NCBI GenBank assembly: GCA_025728315.1
Contig: JAOBJW010000003.1
Coordinates: 1-64,000 of the forward strand
Reading direction: 5' to 3'
Source: Candidatus Lightella neohaematopini
Lineage (GTDB): Bacteria; Pseudomonadota; Gammaproteobacteria; Enterobacterales; Enterobacteriaceae
Length of the DNA stretch: 64,000 bases
Made by a program: the position numbers and the translations under genes. Below, piece after piece: positions 41,132 through 50,945 of this stretch; position 1 is the first letter of the stretch, and every line of letters starts with the position of its first letter. The notes under the pieces were generated by a model. That model searched no databases. It was not told where the DNA came from and was given only the letters and a program-made list of their open reading frames with translations.

Positions 41132-42937
41132 ATGTATATATTAAAATTAATATTCATTTTACCTTTTAAAATTATTTGGAATATATTAAATTTTATTAGG
41201 AATTTTTTATATAACATTCTTATTTTAATTTTAATTATTATGGGAATAATAATATATTGTAATACCAATAATTTATTTTTAAGTAAATACAAGGGAGCAT
41301 TAGTTGTTAATTTAAAAGGGGATATTATTGATAAACCAATAAACTCTAGAAATTATAATAGTATCAAAAGTATTATTTTTAATAATAAAAAATTAAATTC
41401 TTTGTATGATATTACAAATATTATTCGTAAAGCAAAACAAGATAATAATATTAGTGGTTTAGTATTAGATTTAAATAATTTAGTTGATGTTGATTTAGTA
41501 TCCTTAAGATATTTAGGTAAAGTGTTAAAAGAGTTTTCTAGTATAGGAAAACCAATATACGCAATTGGTAATAATTATAATCAGATACAATATTATCTTG
41601 CCAGTTTTGCAAATAAAATTTATTTAATTAATGGTGGTTTTGTTAATATTCATGGTATTTCCATAAATAATTACTACTATAAATCATTACTTAACAAAAT
41701 AAAAATTAATAGTTACATATTTAGGGTAGGTAAATATAAGTCAGCTGTAGAACCATTTTTTAGAGATAATATGTCAAATGATACTAAAAGTATTAATAAA
41801 AATTTAATTAATAATATTTGGAATATTTATCTAAAAGATATAGCAAGTAATAGACATATTAGTAAAAAACAAATATATCCTAATATAGTTGATACTATAT
41901 TAGAATTAGAGAAAGATAATAACTTATCTAAATTTGCATTAAAACATAAATTAGTAGATGATATTTTATCTTATAGTAAATTTGAAAAATTAATGATTGA
42001 TGTTTTTGGTTATAATAAAAAAAATAAGACTTATAATTATATTAGTATATATGATTATCATACAAATGATAAGATAAAAAAAGTAAATAATAAAATTGCA
42101 ATAATTTTTATTAATAATATTTTGATTGATGATAAGATATCATCTTATAATAATATAATTAAGTATATTAATTGTGCTCGCCTAGATGATAATGTAAAAT
42201 CAATATTATTAAGAATAAATAGTCCTGGAGGTAGTGTTTATATATCGGAGCTAATTAGAACCGCATTGGAACGAGTACATGTTACTACTAATAAACCAAT
42301 TGTTGTTTCTATGGGAAATATTGATGCTTCTGGTGGTTATTGGATATCTACAGCTGCTGATTATATTATTGCTGATTCTAGTACTATAACTGGATCTATC
42401 GGTGTTTTTAGTGTAATTAATACTGTAGAAAATCTATTAGATTATATTGGAATACATAAAGATGGTGTATCAAATTCCCCATTAGCTGATTTATCAATAA
42501 ATAAAAAGTTACCATTAGAAATAATTAAATTGATAAGAATTAATACACAATTTACATATAATAAATTTATTAGTTTAGTAGCTAAATCAAGACACAAATC
42601 ACTAAATGAAATTAATAATATTAGTCAAGGACGGGTATGGTGTGGATATGATGCTATGAAACATGGATTAGTAGATCAAATAGGAGATTTTGATGATGCT
42701 ATTAATAAAGCAGCTAATCTAGCAAAAATAAAAAAATTTCAGTTAAAATGGTTTACTGATGATAATATTAGTATAATTAATATACTATTTAGTAATATAT
42801 ATAATATATTTACAAAAATTATGACAAAATATTTATCAGATTATATTATTAGAAACGATATTCTTACAGATAATGATATAAAAACTAATAAAAATTATTA
42901 TGCTTTATGTTTACAACATAATTATTCTATAATATAA
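41132..42937 (+). CDS. sppA: SppA signal peptide peptidase (protease IV)
   Basis: Inner-membrane S49 protease that degrades cleaved signal peptides. 601 aa against 618. N-terminal membrane anchor (about 20-45), then two tandem S49 domains. The catalytic dyad is intact: Lys in RVGKYKSAVEPFFRDNMS (first domain) and Ser in NIDASGGYWISTAAD (second domain), with TGSIGVFSV following. It sits 55 bases upstream of gapA, in the same direction. It complements LepB in the secretion pathway. Confidence 0.95.
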   Translation: MYILKLIFILPFKIIWNILNFIRNFLYNILILILIIMGIIIYCNTNNLFLSKYKGALVVNLKGDIIDKPINSRNYNSIKSIIFNNKKLNSLYDITNIIRKAKQDNNISGLVLDLNNLVDVDLVSLRYLGKVLKEFSSIGKPIYAIGNNYNQIQYYLASFANKIYLINGGFVNIHGISINNYYYKSLLNKIKINSYIFRVGKYKSAVEPFFRDNMSNDTKSINKNLINNIWNIYLKDIASNRHISKKQIYPNIVDTILELEKDNNLSKFALKHKLVDDILSYSKFEKLMIDVFGYNKKNKTYNYISIYDYHTNDKIKKVNNKIAIIFINNILIDDKISSYNNIIKYINCARLDDNVKSILLRINSPGGSVYISELIRTALERVHVTTNKPIVVSMGNIDASGGYWISTAADYIIADSSTITGSIGVFSVINTVENLLDYIGIHKDGVSNSPLADLSINKKLPLEIIKLIRINTQFTYNKFISLVAKSRHKSLNEINNISQGRVWCGYDAMKHGLVDQIGDFDDAINKAANLAKIKKFQLKWFTDDNISIINILFSNIYNIFTKIMTKYLSDYIIRNDILTDNDIKTNKNYYALCLQHNYSII

Positions 42938-42991
42938 TAAAATTTATTATGTTAACGTTAATTAAATTATTTTTATTTAATTATTAAAAGT

Positions 42992-44002
42992 ATGAATAAT
43001 ATTAGAATTGGTATTAATGGTTTTGGTAGAATTGGTAGAACATTATTTCGTTTATTACAAAATACAAATAATATAGAGGTTGTATTAATTAATGACATAG
43101 TAGATATTAATCGTATTGCGTATGCAATTAAATATGATTCTAACCATGGTTTGTTCAAAAATAATATTAAAATTATTAGTGATAATATTTTAAATATTAA
43201 TAATAAAAATATTTTCTGTTATCAATATTCTGATCCATTAGAAATACCTTGGTATAAACACGATATTGATTTTGTTATAGAATCTACTGGATTATTCTTA
43301 ACTCAAAAAGATGCTTATAAACATATAAAATCTGGTGCAAACAATGTAATTATTACTAGTCCTCCTAAAGATAATACTCCTATGTTTATAATGGGGGTGA
43401 ATAATATGTTGTATAACAAGAATAATGATAAAGTTATATCAAATTCCTCTTGTACATCTCACTGTGTTATACCACTACTAAAATTAGTAAATGATAATTT
43501 TAATATAAAACAAGTAATGATAACTACTATAAACTCCGCTACTGCTAGTCAAAATATTATTGATGGTTATTCATATAAGAGTTTTTGTGATGGCAGAAGT
43601 GTATTACAAAATATTATTCCTTCTTTTACTAACGTTGTACAAACAACAAGTAAAATTATACCAGAATTAGCAGATAAAATACATGGAATATCATTTCGTG
43701 TTCCTACTCCTCAGGTATCAATAGCTGACATAAATATATTATTAGATGATAATATATCTTATAAAGATATTTATAATATTATTTATAAAGAATCTAATAC
43801 TAATTTAAAAAATATTTTAGGTTATATAAATGATGATGTTACTTCCATAGATATTAAAGGAAATACCTTAGTATCCATTTTTGATGTAAAAAATAGTATT
43901 GTAAAAAATAAAATTTGTAAATTAATATCTTGGTACGATAATGAAACCGGTTATTCTTATTCATTAATTAATTTAATTAAATATATTAAAGAAATTAACT
44001 AA
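42992..44002 (+). CDS. gapA: Glyceraldehyde-3-phosphate dehydrogenase with altered active site
   Basis: Aligns along its full length (336 aa) with E. coli GapA rather than Epd. NAD-binding NGFGRIGR is at 9-16, catalytic Cys154 is kept, FRVPTP (235-240) and WYDNETGYS are present. However, the near-invariant SCTTNC motif reads SCTSHC, the catalytic His (E. coli TVHATTATQ) is Asn181 (TINSATASQ, codon aac at about 43532), and the nearly universal TGAAKAVGKV segment has become TNVVQTTSKI (213-222). The frame is open and the fold residues are conserved, so it is expressed and constrained, but normal glycolytic catalysis is doubtful. It converges with guaA one base beyond its stop. Confidence 0.93.
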   Translation: MNNIRIGINGFGRIGRTLFRLLQNTNNIEVVLINDIVDINRIAYAIKYDSNHGLFKNNIKIISDNILNINNKNIFCYQYSDPLEIPWYKHDIDFVIESTGLFLTQKDAYKHIKSGANNVIITSPPKDNTPMFIMGVNNMLYNKNNDKVISNSSCTSHCVIPLLKLVNDNFNIKQVMITTINSATASQNIIDGYSYKSFCDGRSVLQNIIPSFTNVVQTTSKIIPELADKIHGISFRVPTPQVSIADINILLDDNISYKDIYNIIYKESNTNLKNILGYINDDVTSIDIKGNTLVSIFDVKNSIVKNKICKLISWYDNETGYSYSLINLIKYIKEIN

Positions 44003-44003
44003 T

Positions 44004-45554
44004 TTATTCCCATTCTATAGTGGATGGAGGTTTATCAGAAATATCGTACACTACTCTTGATATTTCATTAATCTCATTAATAATTCTACTAGATATTTTA
44101 TGTAATAAATTATAAGGAATCTTTACCCATTTAGCCGTCATAAAGTTACTGGTATTTATTGCACGTAAAGCTAGTACTAAATCGTGTCTGCGACAATCAC
44201 CTATAATACCAACTGATTTAATTGGTAACAATATAGTAAATGCTTGATCAATCCTATAATAGAAATTACTATTTTTTAATTCTTCAATAAATATACTATC
44301 TGCTAGTCTTAATAACTTACATAAATTATCTTTAACTTCTCCTATAATACGTATAGCTAATCCAGGACCTGGAAATGGATAACGATACAAAACATTATAG
44401 GGTACATTTATTTTTAATCCTAGCTCACGTACTTCATCCTTAAATAATTTTTTTATTGGTTCTAGTAACTTTAAACCAATATTATTTGGTAAACCACCAA
44501 CATTATGATGAGATTTTATTTTATTTTTGGATTCAATAATATCTGAGTAAATTGTACCTTGAGCAAACCATTTAACGTTATTAAAATTAGTAGCTTGTTC
44601 TAAAAATACATCCATAAATACTTTTCCAATAATTTTACGTTTTTCTTCTGCATCACTAATATTAGATAAAGCATTAAAAAATTTATCTTTTGCGTTAATA
44701 AAAATTGTATTTAAATTAAAATCATTACTTAATTTTGCTACTAATTTATACTCATTTAATCTAAGTAAACCATTATCAATAAATATACAAATTAATCTTC
44801 TTCCAATAACATTATTTATTATAATAGCTGTTACTAATGAATCTATTCCTCCGGATAATCCTAAAATTACTTTATCATTACTTTTTACTAAATGATTAAT
44901 ACTACTAGTAATAGCAGTATTAATATTACTAATATTCCAATTAGGAACACAATTACATATATTAAACACAAACCTTTTAATTAAGTTAATACCACATTTA
45001 GTATGTGATACTTCTGGATGAAACTGTAATCCATATATTTTATCTTTTTCATTTGCAATAATAGCATTTTGACATTTATCATTACCAGCAATAACGATAA
45101 AATTATCTGGGATTTTAGTAACAACATCATTATGACTCATCCAAACATCTAAAAATATACAACCATCACTATTAATTCTATCATAAATATTATTTGTTAA
45201 ATTACTATATTTTTTAATTATAATACGAGATAATCCAAACTCTCGACATCTAATAATATTTTCTATAACCCCCCCTAACATCTTAACTATAAGTTGCATG
45301 CCATAACATATTCCTAGTATTGGTATATTAATATTAAAAATTTTATCAGATAACATTGGGCCATTATTTAATACACTATATGAACTACCAGATAGAATAA
45401 TACCACTAGGATTAATATTATGTATTTTGTCTATAGATATATCATTATAACTATATACTTCACAATACACTTTTAATTGTCTTAACATTTTAAATATTAA
45501 CATAGTATATTGTGAATTAAAATCAATTATAATAACGCAATTATTATTTTTCAT
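44004..45554 (-). CDS. guaA: GMP synthase (glutamine-hydrolysing)
   Basis: Converts XMP to GMP with glutamine and ATP. 516 aa against 525. N-terminal class I glutaminase has the catalytic Cys in GICYGMQL (near 84) and the His/Glu pair in FHPEVSHT. The ATP-pyrophosphatase P-loop is GLSGGIDSLV near residue 225, and the C-terminal dimerisation domain ends DKPPSTIEWE. guaB, its usual upstream partner, is not adjacent, and mqo diverges instead across 140 bases. The stop codons of guaA and gapA are separated by a single base. Confidence 0.97.
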   Translation of the reverse strand: MKNNNCVIIIDFNSQYTMLIFKMLRQLKVYCEVYSYNDISIDKIHNINPSGIILSGSSYSVLNNGPMLSDKIFNINIPILGICYGMQLIVKMLGGVIENIIRCREFGLSRIIIKKYSNLTNNIYDRINSDGCIFLDVWMSHNDVVTKIPDNFIVIAGNDKCQNAIIANEKDKIYGLQFHPEVSHTKCGINLIKRFVFNICNCVPNWNISNINTAITSSINHLVKSNDKVILGLSGGIDSLVTAIIINNVIGRRLICIFIDNGLLRLNEYKLVAKLSNDFNLNTIFINAKDKFFNALSNISDAEEKRKIIGKVFMDVFLEQATNFNNVKWFAQGTIYSDIIESKNKIKSHHNVGGLPNNIGLKLLEPIKKLFKDEVRELGLKINVPYNVLYRYPFPGPGLAIRIIGEVKDNLCKLLRLADSIFIEELKNSNFYYRIDQAFTILLPIKSVGIIGDCRRHDLVLALRAINTSNFMTAKWVKIPYNLLHKISSRIINEINEISRVVYDISDKPPSTIEWE

Positions 45555-45609
45555 ATCTTTAGATAAAGTTCATTATATTAATATATCATAATAAGTAGCA
45601 ATAATATTT

Positions 45610-45618
45610 TGCTATAAT
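45610..45618 (+). promoter_or_regulatory. Extended -10 promoter candidate for mqo
   Basis: TGCTATAAT at 45610-45618 is an exact extended -10 (TGn plus consensus TATAAT), embedded in the palindrome TGCTATAATAGCA. It is about 77 bases upstream of the mqo ATG in the guaA/mqo divergent spacer. No convincing -35 is visible at the usual distance, which is acceptable for extended -10 promoters. Chance occurrence in AT-rich DNA cannot be excluded. Confidence 0.4.
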
Positions 45619-45694
45619 AGCATAATGTAGTTATAATAATGTATCAATTTTTTATATAAGATTAGATAATCATAATTAAAATATATTTATTAAG

Positions 45695-47092
45695 ATGCCA
45701 AAATTAGTAGATATAGTACTAGTAGGTAGTGGTATTATTAGTACATCACTAGCTATGTTAATTCATATATTAGAACCAAAATGGGTAATACATATGTATG
45801 AAAAATTGCCTGATGTAGCATGTGAAAGTACAAATGTATGGCATAATTCCGGTACTGGACATGCTGGTTATTGTGAATTAAATTATACTCCTAAGTTATC
45901 TAATAATAGTATTGATATTTCAAACGCACTAAAAATTAATAAATTATTTAACTTATCAATAAAATTTTGGTCATTTTTAGCTAAAAATAATATACTAAAT
46001 TATCATAACGTAATTCATAATATACCACATATTAGTTTTGTTATAGGTGATAATAATGTTAATTTTTTATATAAAAGATTTAATAAATTAATTAAATATA
46101 CATCATTCAACAATATGCAATACTCTGATAAATTTAGTGAATTAAGTAAATGGATTCCATTAATAATGAGTGGTAGAAGTAAATTACAAAAAGTTGCTGC
46201 AACAAAAATAATAAATGGAACTGATATTAATTTTAGTGAAATTACTAGACAAATATTAACTTTTCTAAGAAAAAAAAGTAATTTTCACTTACATTTAAAA
46301 CATGACGTAATTAATATTATTAATAAAAATTATTATTGGAATATTTATGTTAAAAATAATAATTTTAATTATACTTACATGATTTCTGCTAAACATGTAT
46401 TCATTGGTGGGGGTGGAGCTACATTGCTTTTATTACAAAAAGCAAATATAATAAATAAAAACAATTATGCAAGTTTTCCTATTAGTAGTCAGTTTTTATT
46501 AAGTACAAATTATGATATTATTAATCAACATTGGGCAAAAGTATATAGTACAACAATAAATAATTATATTCCTATATCAACTCCTCACATGGATGCGAGA
46601 ATAATTAATGGAAAAAAAATTTTATTATTTGGTCCATTTGCTATGTTAAGTACTAAATTTCTTAGATATGGTTCTTATCTTGATTGGTTTAAATCAATTA
46701 AAATAAATAATATTAAATTAATTTTAAAAACTGGAATAAATAATATTCATCTAATAAAATATTTACTAAATCAATCTTTAATGTCAAAATCTAATAAAAT
46801 TAATTTATTAAGATATTATTATCCTAAAGTTAATCCTAGTGACTGGAATATTATTCAAGCTGGACAACGAGTTCAAATTATAAAAAATAATACTAATCAT
46901 GATGAACAACTAGTATTTGGAAATGAAATAGTTTATTCATCAAACCGTTCATTAGCAGCTGTATTAGGAGCTTCTCCAGGAGCATCAACTTCAGTATCTT
47001 TAGTATTACAGTTATTAAAAATAATGTTTAAAAAATATAATTATTATCACAGTGATTGGAAAAATAAATTAAAATTAATTTTATCATCATAA
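45695..47092 (+). CDS. mqo: Malate:quinone oxidoreductase
   Basis: FAD-dependent peripheral membrane enzyme oxidising malate to oxaloacetate and reducing quinone. 465 aa against 548 in E. coli. The FAD-binding motif is LVGSGIISTSLA at the start, then NSGTGHAGYCELNYTP, EITRQIL, SFPISSQFLLS, LFGPFAMLSTKFL, QAGQRVQIIK and LGASPGASTS near the C-terminus. It lacks the E. coli N-terminal leader and stops just before the family's C-terminal PSYG...L segment, removing the extra tail. It needs a quinone acceptor, which is notable given the decayed ispB. Confidence 0.95.
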   Translation: MPKLVDIVLVGSGIISTSLAMLIHILEPKWVIHMYEKLPDVACESTNVWHNSGTGHAGYCELNYTPKLSNNSIDISNALKINKLFNLSIKFWSFLAKNNILNYHNVIHNIPHISFVIGDNNVNFLYKRFNKLIKYTSFNNMQYSDKFSELSKWIPLIMSGRSKLQKVAATKIINGTDINFSEITRQILTFLRKKSNFHLHLKHDVINIINKNYYWNIYVKNNNFNYTYMISAKHVFIGGGGATLLLLQKANIINKNNYASFPISSQFLLSTNYDIINQHWAKVYSTTINNYIPISTPHMDARIINGKKILLFGPFAMLSTKFLRYGSYLDWFKSIKINNIKLILKTGINNIHLIKYLLNQSLMSKSNKINLLRYYYPKVNPSDWNIIQAGQRVQIIKNNTNHDEQLVFGNEIVYSSNRSLAAVLGASPGASTSVSLVLQLLKIMFKKYNYYHSDWKNKLKLILSS

Positions 47093-47098
47093 TAAATT

Positions 47099-48427
47099 TT
47101 ATTTATTATTAATAATCCTAATATAAATAGGAGATCCAAAAATATTTAGAGTACGTTGAAAATAATTTATTAAATATCTTTTATAAGATTTTTTTAGATA
47201 AAATGTACGTGTTCCATGTATATTAATAATTATAGGATTATAATTACTAATATAAGCATATTTTAATTTTACTAATTTATTTTTGTAAATTGGGGGATAT
47301 TTTTCGACTGCATTATATAATATATTATTAATATATTTCGTTTTAAATTTTAAATTCTTTAGTTCATTAATCTTATTAATAAGATTAAATAAATTACCAA
47401 ATTTTTGATCATATAATGCAGAAATAAATACAATTTTAATAAATTTAACAAAATTTAATTGATTAATAACATTAAATTTAATTTCTTTTAAATTATTATA
47501 ATAAATATCACATTTATTAATGATAATTATTATAGGTACATTTTTTTTCACTATTAATTTAATTAAAGATAAGTCGTAATGACTAATTTTTTTATCTATT
47601 AAACATATAATAAACAATATTACATTTGTATATTTAATATAATTAAATATAATTTTAGTTATATTAGTAATATTTAAATATTTTTTATTTCTAAAAAAAA
47701 AATTATTTTTATTTACTCCTATACTATCAGTAATTTCATAATTACAATTATTATATATAACATTACTAGTAATATTATTTCTTGTTGTTCCTGATTCATT
47801 AGATACTAAAACACGATATTTATTTAATAATTTATTTACTAATGTAGATTTACCAACATTAGGTTGACCAAAAATAAATATTCTAATTTTATTAATATCA
47901 TTATTAGTATTTATATGTGTTATCAGCTTATTTTTATATTTATTAAATATTAATGCTAATAGTGATATTAACTGTTGTATATCTCTATTAATAGCAGATA
48001 TTTTACATAATATACTACTTATACCTAAAGAATAAAATTTATCTACCACAACATTATTATTAACAATATCAATTTTATTAACTACTATTATAACTTCTTT
48101 TTTAAGAGATTTAACTATTTTAGCAATATAAATATCATCACTAGTTATTTCTACTGCTCCATCAACAATAAATAAAATTACTGTAGTATATTGTAGTAAA
48201 GATATTGATTGTTGTGTAATTTTATATTCTAAACTATTAATATTATTAGTATTATATATACCACCAGTATCTACTACCATAGTAGTAATATTATTAATTT
48301 TAATATAACCACAAATATAATCACTAGTAAAACCTGCATAGTTATTAACTAATGATAATTTTCTGTTTGTTAAAATATTAAATAATGTAGACTTACCAAC
48401 ATTATTACGTCCTATTAAAGTTATCAT
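47099..48427 (-). CDS. der: Der (EngA) double GTPase
   Basis: 50S ribosome assembly GTPase with two tandem G domains. 442 aa against 490. First G1 GRNNVGKSTLF at 6-16, second G1 GQPNVGKSTLV near 185, each followed by recognisable NKID/NKCD motifs, then a C-terminal KH-like domain ending in the NIFGSPIYIRI region. The long acidic linker between G domains and the C-terminal tail are shortened. Translation starts one residue before the first beta strand. Cluster ispG-hisS-bamB-der is as in E. coli, with yfgM missing. Confidence 0.94.
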   Translation of the reverse strand: MITLIGRNNVGKSTLFNILTNRKLSLVNNYAGFTSDYICGYIKINNITTMVVDTGGIYNTNNINSLEYKITQQSISLLQYTTVILFIVDGAVEITSDDIYIAKIVKSLKKEVIIVVNKIDIVNNNVVVDKFYSLGISSILCKISAINRDIQQLISLLALIFNKYKNKLITHINTNNDINKIRIFIFGQPNVGKSTLVNKLLNKYRVLVSNESGTTRNNITSNVIYNNCNYEITDSIGVNKNNFFFRNKKYLNITNITKIIFNYIKYTNVILFIICLIDKKISHYDLSLIKLIVKKNVPIIIIINKCDIYYNNLKEIKFNVINQLNFVKFIKIVFISALYDQKFGNLFNLINKINELKNLKFKTKYINNILYNAVEKYPPIYKNKLVKLKYAYISNYNPIIINIHGTRTFYLKKSYKRYLINYFQRTLNIFGSPIYIRIINNK

Positions 48428-48459
48428 ATATAATAATTTAAAGTTAAATTATTTTAATT

Positions 48460-49626
48460 TTAATATTTAAAATTAATAATAATATTTATTATTTGATTAT
48501 TAAATAATACAAGAAAATTATTTTTCTTAATTAATAATATTTTATTAATACTAGAATTTTTTGTTTTTATATAACAAACCACATTATTTTTTAATATATT
48601 AAAAATATATATAAAACCGTAAGAATTACCGATTATTAAATAATTTTTATACATTAAAAATATGGTTGTGTGACATAAATTTATTTTTTTTTGTAACCAA
48701 ATAATATCACCATTAAATATATTTATTGATATTAAATTATATTGACTATCAATACAATAGATATGATTACTATAATATAGTAAATTACTTATTACGTAAA
48801 TTTTAACAAACCATAATATTCTTCCAGAATATAAATCTAATGCTATTAAATTATTATTAATATTAATACTATAAATTATATTATTTAAAATTATTGGTTT
48901 AACTTGATTACAAATCATGTTTATTAATTTATTTTTAGTAATTGCAATGTATCTTTGCCAGATTATATTACCTTGATCTAAAGATATAGCACTAATAATA
49001 CCATTATTACTAAAAATAACAACTATTCCAAAAAAAGCCACTGGAGTAATAATATTATATGACAATGTAGTATTACTATAAATACTTGTTATCCATTTAG
49101 TAATACCATTATTTTCATTAATAGCTTGTATTATATTATTACTATATATTATTAGTAAGTGATTAACTAGTAATAATTCAGATGTAATAGGCATAACAGT
49201 GGTTGTATACCACATTAAAATACCATAATTCACGTTAATTGTATAAATTTCTGCTTTATTAGTAAATAAATAAATTTTATCATTAATAAAATATATTTTA
49301 ATTAACTTTAAATTATTTAATAATTTATGATGTATACAATAAAAAAAATTCTTACTCCAAATTTTTTTACCATAATTAATATCTATTACCTGAATTACTC
49401 CATTACATTTAGCTATAATAATGTACTTATCATTATTAATGATATCTAATATATCCCTGTTATAAGAAAAAAATTTTTTCCATTTAACAGAATAATTACA
49501 ACCGTTAGAATAACAATATTTATTATGTCTATTATTAATTGTACAACTACTAAATACCAAAATCATTACTATTAATATAAAATATTTTATTAATATAAAT
49601 ATATTTATATTATACTTAATTATCAT
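48460..49626 (-). CDS. bamB: BamB outer-membrane assembly lipoprotein
   Basis: Lipoprotein of the BAM complex that supports beta-barrel insertion in the outer membrane. 388 aa against 392. The hydrophobic signal (about 8-27) ends in a lipobox VFSSC with Cys28 as the lipidated residue. The rest shows repeated beta-propeller blades with PQQ-type strands such as GKKIWSKNF, GILMWYTT, GRILWFVKI and GDIIWLQKK. The sequence is strongly diverged and Asn/Ile-rich, but its place between hisS and der supports the call. It implies an outer membrane with porin-type proteins. Confidence 0.9.
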   Translation of the reverse strand: MIIKYNINIFILIKYFILIVMILVFSSCTINNRHNKYCYSNGCNYSVKWKKFFSYNRDILDIINNDKYIIIAKCNGVIQVIDINYGKKIWSKNFFYCIHHKLLNNLKLIKIYFINDKIYLFTNKAEIYTINVNYGILMWYTTTVMPITSELLLVNHLLIIYSNNIIQAINENNGITKWITSIYSNTTLSYNIITPVAFFGIVVIFSNNGIISAISLDQGNIIWQRYIAITKNKLINMICNQVKPIILNNIIYSININNNLIALDLYSGRILWFVKIYVISNLLYYSNHIYCIDSQYNLISINIFNGDIIWLQKKINLCHTTIFLMYKNYLIIGNSYGFIYIFNILKNNVVCYIKTKNSSINKILLIKKNNFLVLFNNQIINIIINFKY

Positions 49627-49671
49627 TATTATATTATAAATAAGATATTATAAAATCTAATTGCAAAATAA

Positions 49672-50940
49672 TTAGTTGTTATCAAATAATATTAATAGCA
49701 GTTTGGATAAAATATAAGATTTTTTAATTACTTCTTTTTTATTATTAATTAAATTTTCTAATATTAGTTGATCAGATAACAATGTATTATCTCCCATAAT
49801 TACTAATATTTTAGTTTTTAATTGGTATGCTTGTTTACGATATTTACTTATTTTACTACAATAAAAATCAACAACTAATTTTAATGATGGGATTGAATCT
49901 CGTAGATATTCAGATAAACTAATTATTGAATTCTTTAACTTATTATTTACATTCACTAAAAATACATCAATTAAAAATTTATTTTTTAATAATACATTAC
50001 TCTTATTAATTAAAATAATTAAACGTTCTAAACCAATTGCACACCCAATAGCAGGAATAGAATGATTACAGTTAAAATTATTTACTAGTAAATCATATCT
50101 GCCACCACCACAAACAGCATTTTGTGATCCTAAATTATTAGTAGTCCATTCAAATACTGTATCATTATAATAATCTAATCCTCTAACTAAATACGGATTA
50201 ATATTATAAGATATGTTCATATTATTTAAAGATTTTTGCAAATTTAAAAATCTATTATATGACTCATTATCTAAATAACTTGTAATAAGTGGAGCTTGTT
50301 TTAATATCGATAGAGTTTTATATTTTTCTAATAGTCTCATAGGATTATTGATAATATTATCATGAATATTATTTAATAATTTATTTTTTTGAAAAAATGT
50401 AATTAATTCCTTGTAATATTTTTTACGTGTTTTTAAACAACCAAGAGAGTTAATCTCCAGTGATAAATACTTACTTAATCCTAATAACTTCCATATTCTA
50501 GATGTTAATAAAATTAGTTCAATATCAATACAAATATCTGCATAACCAAATACTTCTATACCAATTTGGTGAAATTGTCTAAATCTACCCATTTGCGGTT
50601 TCTCATAACGAAACATAGGACCGTGATACCATAATCTTTGTTTATTATATAGTAAACCATGTTTAATAATAGCTCTTACACAACTAGCAGTACCTTCAGG
50701 TCTTAATGATAAACTACAGCCATTACGATCGTAAAAATTATACATTTCTTTATTTACAACTAAATTATTATATCCAATAGCTTGATTAAATAATTTAGTT
50801 TTTTCAACTATAGGAAAACGAATTTCTTCATATCCATAATTTAACAAAGTATTTTTTATTGTGTATTCAACTTGTTGCCAAATAATACTATCTTTAGGTA
50901 ATAGATCATGCATACCTTTAACTGAACTAATAATTTTCAT
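49672..50940 (-). CDS. hisS: Histidyl-tRNA synthetase
   Basis: Class II synthetase for tRNA-His. 422 aa against 424. KGMHDLLP at the start, motif 2 region LSLRPEGTASCVRA, the His-specific GLDYYNDTVFEW and AVCGGGRYDLL, and the C-terminal anticodon-binding domain (about 325-420). It is five bases downstream of ispG and 45 bases upstream of bamB, so probably co-transcribed. yfgM, which separates hisS and bamB in E. coli, is gone. Confidence 0.97.
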   Translation of the reverse strand: MKIISSVKGMHDLLPKDSIIWQQVEYTIKNTLLNYGYEEIRFPIVEKTKLFNQAIGYNNLVVNKEMYNFYDRNGCSLSLRPEGTASCVRAIIKHGLLYNKQRLWYHGPMFRYEKPQMGRFRQFHQIGIEVFGYADICIDIELILLTSRIWKLLGLSKYLSLEINSLGCLKTRKKYYKELITFFQKNKLLNNIHDNIINNPMRLLEKYKTLSILKQAPLITSYLDNESYNRFLNLQKSLNNMNISYNINPYLVRGLDYYNDTVFEWTTNNLGSQNAVCGGGRYDLLVNNFNCNHSIPAIGCAIGLERLIILINKSNVLLKNKFLIDVFLVNVNNKLKNSIISLSEYLRDSIPSLKLVVDFYCSKISKYRKQAYQLKTKILVIMGDNTLLSDQLILENLINNKKEVIKKSYILSKLLLILFDNN

Positions 50941-50945
50941 ATAGA

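Noticed and set aside
42992..44002. Calling the dehydrogenase Epd (erythrose-4-phosphate dehydrogenase)
   Set aside because: Segments such as KDNTPMF, DGYSYK..GR and FRVPTPQVS follow GapA, not Epd. Epd also keeps the catalytic His, so this does not explain the change.
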